Assembly (NCBI GenBank): GCA_014284505.1
Contig: JAAFYY010000001.1
Span: 124,001-188,000, forward strand
Direction of reading: 5' to 3'
From: Streptacidiphilus sp. 4-A2
GTDB taxonomy: Bacteria > Actinomycetota > Actinomycetes > Streptomycetales > Streptomycetaceae
Length of the DNA: 64,000 bases
Part shown: positions 1-10,065 of the stretch, in pieces
How the letters are laid out: every line of letters starts with the position of its first letter
Position numbering within the stretch: the first letter of the stretch is position 1
Translations under genes and position numbers: made by a program
The notes under the pieces: generated by a model
Told to the model about the DNA's origin: nothing
The model's database searches: none
The model's input: only the letters and a program-made list of their open reading frames with translations

Positions 1-765
1 GATCCGGAGGTGCCGAGCATCGCCCGGGTCTACAACGCCTTTCTCGGCGGCACCGACAACTTTCCGGCGGACCGCCGGGTGGTCGAGGGAATCTCCGCGG
101 CCGTCCCGGAGATGCGCACCGTGGCGACCCTCAACCGGGCCGTCCTCGGCCGCGGCGTCCGCTTCCTGGTACAGCAGGGGGTCGAGCAGTTTCTCGATCT
201 GGGCTCGGGGCTGCCCACCGCCGAGAACACCCACGAGGTGGCCCGCGCCGTGAACCCTGGCGCCCGGGTCGTCTACGTCGACAAGGACCCACTGGTCGCC
301 GCGCATGCGGGTGCCCTCATCAGCGACGACCTCACCGCCATGGTGACCGCCGACCTCCGCTCCGCCGGGACTGTCCTGGCCGCTCCCGCGGTACGCCGCC
401 TGATCGACTTCGACAGCCCTGTAGCGGTTCTGCTCGTGGGAATTCTGCATCACCTGCATGACGACGAGGACCCGCGGGGCGTGGTCGAGGCATACCTCTC
501 GGCTGTCCCCTCGGGGTCCTACCTCTTCGTCAGCCATTTCTGTGACTCCGGGCCGGAGGCGAGGGAGGCCGAGCAGAAGTTCCTGAGTCTGCTCGGCACC
601 GGCCGGTTCCGGACCGAGACGGAGATCGGGGCCTTCTTCAACGGGCTCGACCTGGTGGAGCCGGGCCTGGTTCCCACCCCACTGTGGCACCCGGACGAGC
701 CGGTCGCCGCGTCGCTCCAGGTCGGCGACCGACTCATCTGGGCCGGGATCGCCCGCAAGCCCTGA
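1..765 (+). CDS. SAM-dependent methyltransferase, DUF574 type (5' end outside window)
   Basis: The reading frame is open from base 1, and the first residues (DPEVPSIARVYNAFLGG) match the near-N-terminal signature of the streptomycete DUF574/Methyltransf_19 family, so the true start lies left of the window. The GTG at base 10 is internal. A SAM-binding loop is visible (FLDLGSGLPTAENTHEVA, about residues 60-78), followed by an acidic VYVDKDP motif. Roughly 255 residues are present, close to family length, so only a few residues are missing. Substrate is unknown. A hairpin follows the stop. Confidence 0.85.
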   Translation, partial: DPEVPSIARVYNAFLGGTDNFPADRRVVEGISAAVPEMRTVATLNRAVLGRGVRFLVQQGVEQFLDLGSGLPTAENTHEVARAVNPGARVVYVDKDPLVAAHAGALISDDLTAMVTADLRSAGTVLAAPAVRRLIDFDSPVAVLLVGILHHLHDDEDPRGVVEAYLSAVPSGSYLFVSHFCDSGPEAREAEQKFLSLLGTGRFRTETEIGAFFNGLDLVEPGLVPTPLWHPDEPVAASLQVGDRLIWAGIARKP

Positions 766-800
766 ACGGCGAGCGGCCTCTCAGGCACACGACGGACAAG

Positions 801-824
801 GGCTGCTGTTCCCGGAGAGCAGCC
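801..824 (+). terminator. Hairpin after the methyltransferase gene
   Basis: GGCTGCT (801-807) pairs with AGCAGCC (818-824) around a 10-base loop, 35 bases after the methyltransferase stop. There is no T-run, as is common for actinobacterial terminators. Function is inferred from position. Confidence 0.4.
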
Positions 825-1163
825 GGGCCGGATACCTGAAGAGCGGATCGGACGTGTGGCCGGGCTCGGCGGGTCCGGGCTCCGCCGCCGGGACGTGACA
901 ACAACCACTGCGTGCACGAGGTTTCGCAGCTCAGCGCCGGGAGCCGGCCACGCGACGGACCCAACGAGCGGGAAGCGCCGCACCGGCGGCTCACAGTGAT
1001 CGCTATGCTGCCCGGATATGAGGGGGATGCGAATAGCAGCGGCAGTGACAAGCCCGGTGCGGCGCAACGGCGATGACGCCGGGGGCCGCAGCGGGCGCGG
1101 GGACCTGCCGGGGGTGGGTACGGCCACGAGCCTGCGCCCTCCGCGAGAACGGCGGGGATCCCG
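825..1163. other. Intergenic region before the first kinase
   Basis: About 340 bases without a gene I can support. Open frames here on both strands are compositionally driven shadows without recognisable protein sequence. The region presumably carries the kinase promoter, but I see no convincing -35/-10 pair. Confidence 0.4.
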
Positions 1164-3326
1164 ATGACGTCCTCTCCCCGCCCGGAAGCCACCGGCGGCC
1201 CCGCGCCGCAGGCGGCCCGCATCGGGCCCTACGAGCTGCTGCAATTGCTGGGCGAAGGCGGCATGGGTCAGGTCTACCTGGCGCGGTCGCCCGGCGCACG
1301 GCTGGTCGCCCTCAAGGTGATCCGGCCCGAGTACGCGCAGGCGCCCCATTTCCGTGACCGGTTCCGGCGTGAGGCCGAGGCCGCCCGACGGGTCAGCGGC
1401 CTGTTCACCCCGCCGGTGCTGGACGCCGACGCCGACTCGCCGCTGCCCTGGCTGGCGACCGCGTATGTGCCTGCCCCCTCACTGCACGAAGTGGTGCGGC
1501 GCCACGGTCCGCTGTCCGCGCCCGGCATCGCCGCGCTGGGCGGCGGACTCGCGGAGGCTCTGTCGGCGATCCACGCCGCGGGGCTGGTCCACCGCGACCT
1601 CAAGCCCGGAAACGTACTGCTGGCCGCGGCCGGCCCGCAGGTGATCGACTTCGGCATCAGCAAAATGCTGGACGCAACACAGCTGACCGGGACCGACAGC
1701 ACGATCGGCACGCCCGGGTTCATGGCCCCGGAGCAGGTGGTCTCCAGCCGGGATGTCGGACGCGAAGCGGACGTGTTCGCGCTCGGCTGCGTCCTGGCGT
1801 TCGCGGCGACCGGTGAGAGCCCGTTCGGCACCGGCTCGACCGCAGCGGTGCTGTACCGCGTCGTGCACGAGCAGCCGCGCCTGGACGCCGTACCCGAGAG
1901 CCTGCGCGGGCTGGTGACGTCCTGTCTGGAGAAGGAGCCGGCCCGCCGGCCCTCGGTCGCGGGCCTGCTGGTCCGGCTCGGTTCGACAGATCCGGCCGAG
2001 CTGCTCACCCCGGCGCTGCGGGCCGACCTCGCCGAGCGGCAGCAGCGGGCCACGCTGCTGCCTGACGCGCCGCCCCTGCCGGCCACCGTGCTGGCGACTC
2101 TGCCGGTCACCGCCGCTCTCCCGGACCGGCGCCGCTTCCTGCGCATCGCAGGCGCGGTCGCCGGGACGGCCGCGGCAGCGGCCGGCGCCGCCGTATGGGC
2201 GACCACCCGCACCGGTACGGTCGCCTCCGCCGGCAACAGTCCGGCACCGAAAGCCCTCAGCGCCGGTTCCACGGCCCCGGCCGGGCCCTCCCTGGTCTGG
2301 CAGCGCGAGCTGCCGACCAGCTCCACCAACGGCCGGATCGCCGTCCTCGCAGGCACATTGGTGCACTGGGACCAGTCGCAGGCGGCCGGTTTCGACGCGG
2401 CCGGCGGCAGCCCGCGGTGGACCGCGGCACCACAACTTCCCGCGGGGGAATCCGCAGCCGTCACCTGGCTGGGAGTGGGCGGCGGCGCCCTGTTCGGGGC
2501 CGCCACCAGCGACACCGGCTACCTGCTGGCCCTGGACGGGAACGGCAGGCAGCTGTTCGTCCACCCGGTCACCCAGGCGGACAGTTCCGGCTTCGCCTCC
2601 CCGGTGAATCAGCTCTTCGCCGTAGGGGCCGGTATCGCCCTGGTCGGCGTGGACGGTGACTCCGGCTTCCAGCTCCTTGCCGTGGACCTGACGGGAGGCC
2701 AGGTGCTGTGGACCCGTCAGGTCACCTCCAGCATGTACAGCGCCGTCACGGACGGGCAGCGCTGCTACCTCCAGGACGGCACCGACACCTACGCGCTGGA
2801 CCTGCGCACCGGCAGGAGCAGCTGGCACGCCCAGGGCACCGGCAGCTCCGGCGACGAACCCGGGCTCAGCCTCGCCCCGAACATACTCCTGGTCACGGAC
2901 AACAAGGTACAGGCCGTCGACACCGCCACCGGCACCCGCCTGTGGACGGCCGTCAACGAGTCCGACATCAGCGCCACCCTCACCAACGGCGGCGCCGCAT
3001 TCGTCGCGGACGACAGCGGGACCGTCTTCGGCCTCAACTCCCTTTCAGGAAAACAGAACTGGTCGACCGTCACTTCACTGGACCTCTTCGTCGACGGCGC
3101 CAAAGGCGTCAGCCAGAACATCTCCCTGTCCCAGGACCTGCTGGTGCTCTCCACCGGAAGCCACCCGGGCCTGGTCGCGCTGCGCCCCACCGACGGCCGA
3201 CTGCTGTGGGCCCATCAGGACACCAGCGGGCCTGCCGGGCAGCCGTGGGCGGTGCTGGCCTCCGGCGCCCTGGCGTTCGCCGCCTCGGACACCACCCTCT
3301 ACGCCTACCGGAGCCCGACCTCATGA
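1164..3326 (+). CDS. Membrane Ser/Thr protein kinase with PQQ-like beta-propeller domain
   Basis: A 720-residue Hanks-type kinase, intact in one frame. The N-terminal cytoplasmic kinase domain (about residues 20-275) has the glycine loop GEGGMGQVYLA, ATP-anchoring K51 (VALKVI), the catalytic loop HRDLKPGN (D145) and the DFG aspartate (D162). A single hydrophobic, Ala-rich segment around 322-347 follows an arginine cluster. The rest is a beta-propeller of PQQ-like repeats with recurring G-x-x-LW tryptophan motifs, expected outside the membrane as a sensor. Start ATG 1164 precedes the glycine loop by a normal distance. The stop overlaps the next kinase start by ATGA, so the two are probably co-translated. 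The ligand cannot be told from sequence. Confidence 0.9.
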   Translation: MTSSPRPEATGGPAPQAARIGPYELLQLLGEGGMGQVYLARSPGARLVALKVIRPEYAQAPHFRDRFRREAEAARRVSGLFTPPVLDADADSPLPWLATAYVPAPSLHEVVRRHGPLSAPGIAALGGGLAEALSAIHAAGLVHRDLKPGNVLLAAAGPQVIDFGISKMLDATQLTGTDSTIGTPGFMAPEQVVSSRDVGREADVFALGCVLAFAATGESPFGTGSTAAVLYRVVHEQPRLDAVPESLRGLVTSCLEKEPARRPSVAGLLVRLGSTDPAELLTPALRADLAERQQRATLLPDAPPLPATVLATLPVTAALPDRRRFLRIAGAVAGTAAAAAGAAVWATTRTGTVASAGNSPAPKALSAGSTAPAGPSLVWQRELPTSSTNGRIAVLAGTLVHWDQSQAAGFDAAGGSPRWTAAPQLPAGESAAVTWLGVGGGALFGAATSDTGYLLALDGNGRQLFVHPVTQADSSGFASPVNQLFAVGAGIALVGVDGDSGFQLLAVDLTGGQVLWTRQVTSSMYSAVTDGQRCYLQDGTDTYALDLRTGRSSWHAQGTGSSGDEPGLSLAPNILLVTDNKVQAVDTATGTRLWTAVNESDISATLTNGGAAFVADDSGTVFGLNSLSGKQNWSTVTSLDLFVDGAKGVSQNISLSQDLLVLSTGSHPGLVALRPTDGRLLWAHQDTSGPAGQPWAVLASGALAFAASDTTLYAYRSPTS

Positions 3327-5517
3327 CCATGCCGGTGTCCTCCGTGCCCCCGCTCAACCAGATCGGCCGCTACCGGATCCTCAAGGAACTCGGAGCCGGC
3401 GGCATGGGCCGGGTCTACCTGGCCGCCACCCCCTCCGGGCGCGCGGTCGCCGTGAAGGTGGTCCACCCGGAGCTGGCAGGCGACCCCGAATTCCGCAGCC
3501 GCTTCCGACGGGAGGCCGCCGCCCGCGCCGTCTCCGGGGCCTTCACCGCCCCGGTCGTCGACTGCGACCCGGACGGCACACCGCCCTGGCTCGCCACCGC
3601 CTACGTGCCCGGCCCCTCCCTCTCCGACGCGATCCGCACCAGCGGCCCGATGCCGGAGCCGACCCTGAGGGTCCTGGGCGCCGGACTCGCCGAGGCCCTG
3701 ACCGCGATCCACCGCGTCGGCCTGGTCCACCGCGATCTCAAGCCGTCCAACATCCTGCTCGCCCTGGACGGACCGCGGGTCATCGACTTCGGCATCAGCA
3801 AGGCCGCCGACGCCACGGCGCTGACCGCCGAGGGCCAGCTCGTCGGAACCCCCGGCTACATGTCGCCCGAGCACTGCGCGGGCGCGGAACTGACCGCCGC
3901 CAGCGACGTGTTCTCGCTCGGCGTCGTGCTCGCCTACGCCGCCACCGGCACTCCCCCGTTCGGCACCGGCGCCGCTCACGCCGTGCTCTACCGCACCATG
4001 CACGAGACCCCGGCACTCGACGGCGTCCCGCGCGGCCTGCTCGGCATCGTGGCGGCCTGCCTGGACAAGGACCCGGCCCGCCGCCCACCCCTGGACACCT
4101 GCTGGCCTGGCTGCACCCGGAGACCACGACAGGCTGGCTCGGCCCCATCGAGCAGCAGGTCATCAGCTACCAGCGGCAACTGGCGGCGGACCTCGCCCTG
4201 GCGAGCCCAGGGCGGCGACGGCTGCTGCTGGGAGGCGCCGGGGTGCTGGCTGCCGCGGCCGCAGGCGGAGCGGCGCTGCTGCTGCGCTCCCCGGGCCCCT
4301 CGCCCGTCAGCGGCCCGCGGCTGGCCTGGACCGCACAGCTGCCCTCCCCGGACATGAACGTCCAGCCGGTCAGCGACACCACTGTGCTGTGCGTCGGCAG
4401 CCCCGGCGCCGCCTGCTTCGACCTGGCCACGGGCAAGCCGCTGTGGCACGAGAGCGACGGCAGCACCACGGCGGCCAAGGGTTACGGGGGCCTGGTCTAC
4501 GCCCTGCGCACGGACGGCAAGGTACACGCCCTCGACGCCCGCACCGGCAGCGAACGGTGGAGCGCGTACCCGGCCGGCACGACCGTGGCGCAGTTGCAGT
4601 ACGCGGACGCCTCCCTGCTGGTGGTCACCGACCGGAGCGGAACCTTCCACGCCTTCGACGCCACAACCGGCGCCGCACGCTGGAGCCGCGCGGTCGACGG
4701 CGGGCAATTCCTCACCGGCGCCACCAGTGGCGGGCAGATGGTGCTGAACGCCATGTCCAGCACGCCCGGCGTCGGGGACGTCTACACCGTCGTGAGCCGG
4801 GACACCGGGACACCGCTGTGGACGGCCAAGGGCCTCCAGGAGCTGTACACCCCGCCCACCGGCGACCTGCTCTACGCCATCGACAGCCAGGAGAACCTCC
4901 AGGCCCTGGCGGCGGACACCGGCACCGCGCGCTGGAGCCGGCCCAGCGGCCTGCCGGCCACGGTCGCGCGGCTGGCCGGTTACTTCGGCTCACTGCAACT
5001 TCAGGCGGGCACCCTGTTCTGCAACCCCGACGACGACACCTACGCCGCCACCAGCAACCCGTCCTCGGGTCTGCTGGCAGCCTTCGACCCGGCCACCGGC
5101 GCGCCCAGCTGGCAGATTCGGGGCCCGATCGGCATCCTCGCCGGCGGCTACGACGTGACCGGCGGGACCGTCGGCTATGTCGACAAGCTCGTCCACGGTG
5201 TCGACCAGGGCACCGGCCGGCTCCGCTGGACGGCAGGCGCGGGGATCGGCACCTGGCAGTTCCTGGGCGCGGCGGGCGGCCTGCTGATCGCCGCCGCCGG
5301 CTCCGGCCGCTCGGGCACCCAGCAGGGACCCGGCCTCTTCGGCTTCACCCCGGACACCGGTCACCAGGCCTGGTACCAACCCCTCACCGGGGCCACCGGT
5401 GACTGGGCCACCGCCAAAGCCTCCGGCGCCCTCCTGGCATCTTGCGCCGGCACCCTCTTCTGCCTCGCCGACACAACAGCCCTAAACCGCACCGGGAGTA
5501 CCAGGAGCCCCGCCTGA
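3323..5517 (+). CDS. Second Ser/Thr kinase with PQQ-like propeller (one frameshift)
   Basis: Paralogue of the preceding kinase, starting in an ATGA overlap with its stop. The kinase domain shows GAGGMGRVYLA, the VAVKVV lysine, HRDLKPSN and IDFGISK. At about 4085-4090 (RRP then TPGHLLAWLH) the frame changes: adding one C to the CCC run restores continuous sequence into the arginine-flanked Ala/Leu membrane segment and a PQQ-like repeat domain ending at 5517. Repaired length is about 731 residues. The duplication suggests two receptors with related but divergent ligand domains. The break is probably a sequencing error, though a real null allele cannot be excluded. Confidence 0.85.
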
Positions 5518-5559
5518 AGTGGGCGGGTACCAGAGGGCCTGAGGGCGCGGGCGCGCGGA

Positions 5560-5680
5560 TCGACTCATTGTCCCAGCCACGCGCTCCGAGCCTCACCGGG
5601 TGATCGGCCAGGTCGGGGTGCTGGTCACGCAGCAGATCCCGGACCAGTTCCGCGGTGATCTCGATCGTGGTGTGAGTCAT
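5560..5680 (-). pseudogene. N-terminal remnant of an aminoglycoside-phosphotransferase-like gene
   Basis: From ATG 5680 the minus strand encodes about 38 residues (MTHTTIEITAELV, then LGARGWDNE). This matches the N-terminus of APH-family small-molecule phosphotransferases, where the GWDN motif precedes the nucleotide-binding lobe. The similarity stops at about 5565, next to the kinase stop, and no further APH sequence follows in any frame nearby. It looks like a deletion remnant rather than a one-base error. Confidence 0.55.
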
Positions 5681-5957
5681 GCGGAGCAACCATAGTCGGG
5701 CGGTAATCCCCTTCGAAAACCGCTGACCGGACAGATCACGTCAGACAGCCCTGTGCGGGTGTCGCCGGACAGGGGACGTCAACTCGGTCAGCTGGCGGCG
5801 GGCTTGCCGAGGTGCGCAGGTCCAGGCCCTGTGCGAGCATGAAGAGGTTGGGTCGACAGGCACGCCCTGGACGAGTGCAGGGCATTCACCGGGCGTGTGC
5901 GGCCGACGACGTATCGGCGCGCGGGCGGCGAAGGCGTCTGCGCTGATCGGGGTCATC

Positions 5958-6242
5958 ATGCCCAGCGTCACGGTGCCCGGGTCAGTCACGTCCGACAACG
6001 CCGAAGCGGTGCTCCAGAAGGAACTCGGGAGCCGTTTCACCGTTGAACCGCGCGACAGTTCACCGGACAAGTTCAAGGTCAAACTCTCGGCGCTCACGTT
6101 CGCCACAGTCCGGCGGGACCCGCACGAAACGGACACGACGTTCCACGTCCACGGGGGCGGTTTTCTCATCGGCCGGATGATCAACGAATTCGGCATCGCC
6201 CGCGACGTCTCCACAGCCCTGAAAAAGGGTTTCGCCCAGTAG
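5958..6242 (+). CDS. Conserved small hypothetical protein
   Basis: A 94-residue intact frame from ATG 5958, preceded by a weak GGGG. The product is a small mixed alpha/beta protein with a Thr/Phe-rich core (TTFHVHGGGFLIGRMINEFG) and a C-terminal helix with alternating charge. I recall similar short proteins annotated as hypothetical in other actinobacteria, but I assign no function. The frame opens further upstream, but residues before MPSVTVPG look non-coding. Confidence 0.6.
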   Translation: MPSVTVPGSVTSDNAEAVLQKELGSRFTVEPRDSSPDKFKVKLSALTFATVRRDPHETDTTFHVHGGGFLIGRMINEFGIARDVSTALKKGFAQ

Positions 6243-6309
6243 CAGTCCGAGGCCGACGCGGCTGGGCAGTCGCCGCGTCGGCCTCGGCCGTCCCCTCGTC
6301 CGGGTGCCC

Positions 6310-6966
6310 CTACCGGGCACCAGGCCGGCAGCGCGCGAAGAGAATTCCCCCGAGCTTGCTTTCGGCTGAGCCGAGAGTCATCTGTGCCTCGACAGCGAAG
6401 CCTGCATCGCTGAGCCAGGCGGCCACTTGGCCGGGTCGGCGGCGATGGACGTAGACCTTCATCGGATGGCCGCCGTAGCCCTGTGTCTTGAGCTGCGACT
6501 CGTCACCGACATGGAAAGCCAACAGCAGCAGACCATCGGGCCGCAGTACTCGCCGGAAGTGCGCGAAAACCGAGCCGACCTGGTCGTCGGGGACATGGAT
6601 CAGCGAATACCAGGCGACCAGGCCGGCCGTCGAGGCGTCGGGCAGGTCGAGGTCCGTCATGGAACCCACCTCGAACCGCAGGCCGGGGTGATCATGCCGA
6701 GCTACCTCGATCATCGCGGGCGACAGGTCGATCCCGAAGGCGTCCGCGCCCAGTTCACGCAGGTAGGCCGTAATCCTCCCGGGCCCGCATCCCACATCCG
6801 CAACCAGCCCCCCGCCGGCCGCCCCGACCAGGTCGGCGAACAGCGCCAGCACCGCACGCTCGTAGGGCGTTTGGTCGAGGAGGTTGCGCACCTGGTCCGC
6901 ATAGCTGGTGGCAACGGTGTCGTAGGACGTCCGGGTGTCTGCCAGCCAGCCTTCATCCGTGCTCAT
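6310..6966 (-). CDS. Class I SAM-dependent methyltransferase
   Basis: A 218-residue intact protein. Motif I is VADVGCGPGRITAYL (about residues 54-68), followed by the acidic GIDLSPAMIEVA and the post-motif LIHVPDDQ, typical of Methyltransf_25/11 enzymes acting on small molecules. Start ATG 6966 fits the usual N-terminus (YDTVATSYAD follows shortly). It is transcribed away from the upstream small gene. Substrate is unknown. Confidence 0.85.
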   Translation of the reverse strand: MSTDEGWLADTRTSYDTVATSYADQVRNLLDQTPYERAVLALFADLVGAAGGGLVADVGCGPGRITAYLRELGADAFGIDLSPAMIEVARHDHPGLRFEVGSMTDLDLPDASTAGLVAWYSLIHVPDDQVGSVFAHFRRVLRPDGLLLLAFHVGDESQLKTQGYGGHPMKVYVHRRRPGQVAAWLSDAGFAVEAQMTLGSAESKLGGILFARCRPGAR

Positions 6967-7017
6967 AGCCGGACACCATAGTTCACGGCACGGACCGAGC
7001 CGTCGGACCCACCCGGT

Positions 7018-8658
7018 TCAGCCCCCAGGGCAGGGGTGCCCGGATTCCTCGTCGGTGAGGAGCAGTTGAATGTCGGCGGCGGACTCGACCGGAGTGGCGG
7101 AGATGAGAAACGAAGCCAGGAGGCCGAGGGCGACGAAGGCCGCCGCGATGAAGCCGCCGAGGGCGACGCCGTCGGTCATCGCGGAGCGTGCCGCCTGGGC
7201 CACGAAAGCGGTTTGCGGGTGGGCGGCCAGCGGACCGATGGCAGCGCCCGCACTGTCGGTGACGGCGCCGGCGAACTTGCCGGACTGCGCTGCGGTCAGG
7301 CCCGCACCGGTGAGGCGGCCATGCAGCCTGGTGCTGAGCGTGGTGAAGAACACCGACGTCAGGACAGCGATGCCCAGCGCGGAACCAAGTTGCCGCAGGG
7401 CGCTTTGGATGCCGGCAGCTTGGCCGGAGCTTGCTTCGGGAATGTCGTTCAGGACGACATTGGTGACCTGGGCGGTGGCGAAGCCGACGCCGATTCCGTA
7501 CAGGAAGAGCACGAGCGAAACGGACCACCATGAACTGCCTGGCGAGGCGGTCACGCCGACCCCGGCCAGACCGACGACCTCCAGGGCCAGACCGAGGCGC
7601 AGCATGGTCAGCGGGGAGACTTTCGCGGCCATGCCGAAGCTGGCGCCGCTGGCGACGAAGCTGCCGATGGCCACGGGCACGAGGGCGAGTCCTGCCTGCA
7701 GGGCGCTGTAGCCGAGGGTGAACTGGAGCCACAGCGGGAGTACCGCGACGATGCCGAATTCTCCGAGGCCGATGATCAGGGTGGCGATGTTGCCGCCGCG
7801 GAACGAGGAGATGGAGAACAGGCTGACGTCCATCAGGATCCGCGAGGTGTCGCCGGCGCGGTGGAGGGTCAGCTGGCGGCGCACGAACGCGGCCATGGTG
7901 AGGGCCGACAGCAGCAGGGCCGCCAGGACGGGTGAGGGCCCGCTGTCCCAGGTGAAGCCTGGCAGTTCCAGTGGCTGGACGGTGGCGAGCCAGCCGTAGT
8001 CGCGGCCCTCGACCAGGCCGAAGGCGAGCAGGCCGAGGCTGGTGACGGACAGCAGCCCGCCGGGCAGGTCGACCCGTCCGTGGGTGCGGGGGGAGGGGGC
8101 GATGTAGAGCAGTACGCCGGCCACGACCAGCACGGAGAGGGGGACGTTGATGCCGAAGGCCCATCGCCAGGACGCGTGCTCGGCGAGCCAGCCGCCGACC
8201 ACGGGACCGAGCGCGGCGGCGGCACCGATGGTGGAGCCCCAGACGGCGAATGCCTGGCCCCGGGCCTTGCCCGTGAAGGTGGCTTTGAGCAGGGACAGCG
8301 ACGTCGGCAGGAGCATGGCCGCGCTCGCGCCCTGAAGGAAGCGGGCCGCGATGAGCAGGCCGCTGCTGGGTGCCAGTCCGGCGAGGACGCTGGTCGTCCC
8401 GAAGAGCACAGCCCCGGCGGTGAAGATCCGGCGGGCGCCGAAGATGTCCGCGATCCGGCCGGTGAGCAGCAGCAATGCTGCGAAGACGATGGCGTAGGAC
8501 TCCTGGACCCATTGTGCCTGGGCTGAGGTGGCGTGCAGGTCTTCGACGATCGAGGGGACGATCACGTTCACGATCGTGGTGTCCACCACGATCAGCGCCA
8601 CGCCGAGCGCGATGGCGATCAGGCCGAGCCAGCGGCGACGGGGTGATGGATCATGCAT
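7018..8658 (-). CDS. MFS multidrug transporter, DHA2 (EmrB/QacA) family
   Basis: A 546-residue intact membrane protein with about 14 hydrophobic segments. It begins WLGLIAIALGVALIVVDTTI, with the DHA2 first-helix signature (VDTTIVNV). The motif A-like loop (GRIADIFGARR) and motif C-like GPVVGGWLA are present. ATG 8658 was chosen because GGAGG lies seven bases upstream; longer in-frame starts would enter the operator. It probably exports toxic compounds by proton antiport. It is divergent from a MarR-family gene that most likely represses it. Confidence 0.9.
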   Translation of the reverse strand: MHDPSPRRRWLGLIAIALGVALIVVDTTIVNVIVPSIVEDLHATSAQAQWVQESYAIVFAALLLLTGRIADIFGARRIFTAGAVLFGTTSVLAGLAPSSGLLIAARFLQGASAAMLLPTSLSLLKATFTGKARGQAFAVWGSTIGAAAALGPVVGGWLAEHASWRWAFGINVPLSVLVVAGVLLYIAPSPRTHGRVDLPGGLLSVTSLGLLAFGLVEGRDYGWLATVQPLELPGFTWDSGPSPVLAALLLSALTMAAFVRRQLTLHRAGDTSRILMDVSLFSISSFRGGNIATLIIGLGEFGIVAVLPLWLQFTLGYSALQAGLALVPVAIGSFVASGASFGMAAKVSPLTMLRLGLALEVVGLAGVGVTASPGSSWWSVSLVLFLYGIGVGFATAQVTNVVLNDIPEASSGQAAGIQSALRQLGSALGIAVLTSVFFTTLSTRLHGRLTGAGLTAAQSGKFAGAVTDSAGAAIGPLAAHPQTAFVAQAARSAMTDGVALGGFIAAAFVALGLLASFLISATPVESAADIQLLLTDEESGHPCPGG

Positions 8659-8670
8659 CCCAATTCCTCC

Positions 8671-8691
8671 ATGGTGAAGTAGTTCCACCAT
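8671..8691. promoter_or_regulatory. Probable MarR operator between pump and regulator
   Basis: The dyad ATGGTG-n9-CACCAT has perfect six-base outer arms and lies directly in front of the transporter start, in the divergent intergenic region. MarR proteins bind such imperfect palindromes; assignment to this MarR is inferred from adjacency. Confidence 0.5.
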
Positions 8692-8765
8692 GAAGGTAAA
8701 TTGGTAGCGGTAAGTTGTCAAAGGCGAGCCCGAGGCGGCTCGCGGGATCACGACGGGAGAGGGCC

Positions 8766-9262
8766 TTGGCTGAGCAGCCGCACATGGGAGAGGTCGCGGC
8801 GCAGCGCGAGCGGCTGATGGAGGGCTTCACCGCCTTCGGCGGGCGCTACACCGAGTTCAGTCGCCGCTTTGCGGCCTGGCTGGGTCTGCACTCCACGGAT
8901 GCGGCTGCGCTGCTGGAGATCACCGCTGCCGAGGAGCGCGGCACGCCACTGTCGCCCGCCGGCCTCAGCAAGCGCATCCTGCTTTCCTCGGGCGCCACCA
9001 CCGCGCTCCTGAACCGCCTGGAGGGGCGGGGCACATTGTGCGCACCCGGGAGCACGTGGACCGGCGCGTAGTCACCCTGCACAGCAGCACCGACATCCAG
9101 GAGCGCGCCGACACGTTCTTTCGGCCGCTTGCCGGACGCCTGGACACGCTGATGTCCGAGTACCCGCCGGACCTCCTGGAGCAGTTCGAGACACTGGTGA
9201 GCCGCTTGTGCTCGGCCATGGACGCCCAGCTCACCCAACCCGACCCGGACACCGACGCCTGA
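8766..9262 (+). CDS. MarR-family transcriptional regulator (one frameshift)
   Basis: Reading from TTG 8766 (GGGAGAGG just upstream) gives the MarR helical core and winged helix: LSKRILLSSGATTALLNRLE is the recognition helix. At about 9028 the frame changes inside GGGG. Adding one G restores GHIVRTREHVDRRVVTL, the wing, and the frame continues to 9262. Repaired length is about 165 residues. An ATG at 8784 is an alternative start. Its divergent position suggests ligand-relieved repression of the adjacent MFS pump. Confidence 0.8.
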
Positions 9263-9466
9263 TCCCGCGCGGAGACCGCCCCCGCCCACCCGCCGGCCGT
9301 CGACCCCACCGTCAGGCCGCCCACGCCCCGCCACCACACCGCAGCGAAGCCGGCCGGACCGGGTGTCCGAGGAGTAGTCACATCGCGCTGACGCAGGCTC
9401 TCCGGGCACACCTCGTCGCGCTGATCCGCGTCGGCGCCGAGTTCGGCAGTGGACCGGGGTGGGCTG
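9263..9466. other. Convergent intergenic region
   Basis: About 200 bases between the MarR gene and the end of the cation transporter gene. I see no gene and no strong hairpin. Confidence 0.4.
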
Positions 9467-10065
9467 TCAGTGGTCGCCGAAGAAGATCTCTCCGACCTCA
9501 CGCACCGCGTAGTAGACGAGGACGTACCCGGCCAGCGGGTCGGCCCACCACAGGCCCGCGAGTGAGTTGAGCACCAGTCCGGTGAGCACGGCGGCGGCCA
9601 GCAGGCCGTCGATCATGGTCACCCGGCCCTCGGTCTTCAGTACCGGATTGTCCAGGGCCGCGCCGGTACGGGCCTTGCCCGCGGCGAGAGCGAACATCAC
9701 CACCGCGGTGACAGCTGTCCAGGCCATGCCCAGCGGCGAGTGGTGCGGGCGGAAGCCGGCCGCCAGCACCCAGGTGGACTGCACCAGCAGGTAGGCGGCG
9801 AGCAGCGCGAAGCCGGCACCGATCAGCGTGAGCGCGCGCTTCCGGCGCTCCTCACCGGCCCGGACAGCTCCCAGAGGACCACTGTGGAGGCTCCGATCTC
9901 GATCAGGGAGTCCAGGCCGAATCCGGCCAGTGCCACCGACCTCGCCGAGAGCGCGGCGACGGCGAGCACCGCGATGCCGACCACGTTCCAGCCGAGGGTG
10001 GCGTACTCCAGCGCGAAGCCGCGGCGCAGCAGGGTCCGGCGGGCTGGATCGTCAGGGCTGTTCAC
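9467..10065 (-). CDS. Cation efflux (CDF-like) transporter (one frameshift)
   Basis: Starting at GTG 10065, helices 1-2 are visible (WNVVGIAVLAVAAL and FGLDSLIEIGASTVVLWEL, with the metal-site aspartate). At about 9860 a GGG run needs one more G to continue as GEERRKRALTLIGAGFALLA. The rest carries three further helices with LDNPVLKTEGRVTMIDGLL and WWADPLAGYVL. The repaired length of about 200 residues is short for a CDF and lacks the cytoplasmic C-terminal domain, matching the compact actinobacterial cation-transporter subgroup. Metal specificity cannot be inferred. Confidence 0.75.

Noticed and set aside
2130..2215. Twin-arginine signal (RRRFLRIAG) inside the first kinase
   Set aside because: It is internal, after a cytoplasmic kinase domain. 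The arginines most likely just orient the membrane helix.
1274..2828. Long open frames on the minus strand across the first kinase (and similar antisense frames elsewhere)
   Set aside because: Typical of high-GC DNA; translations are Arg/Pro/Ala-rich without family sequence, and the plus strand encodes a clear kinase.
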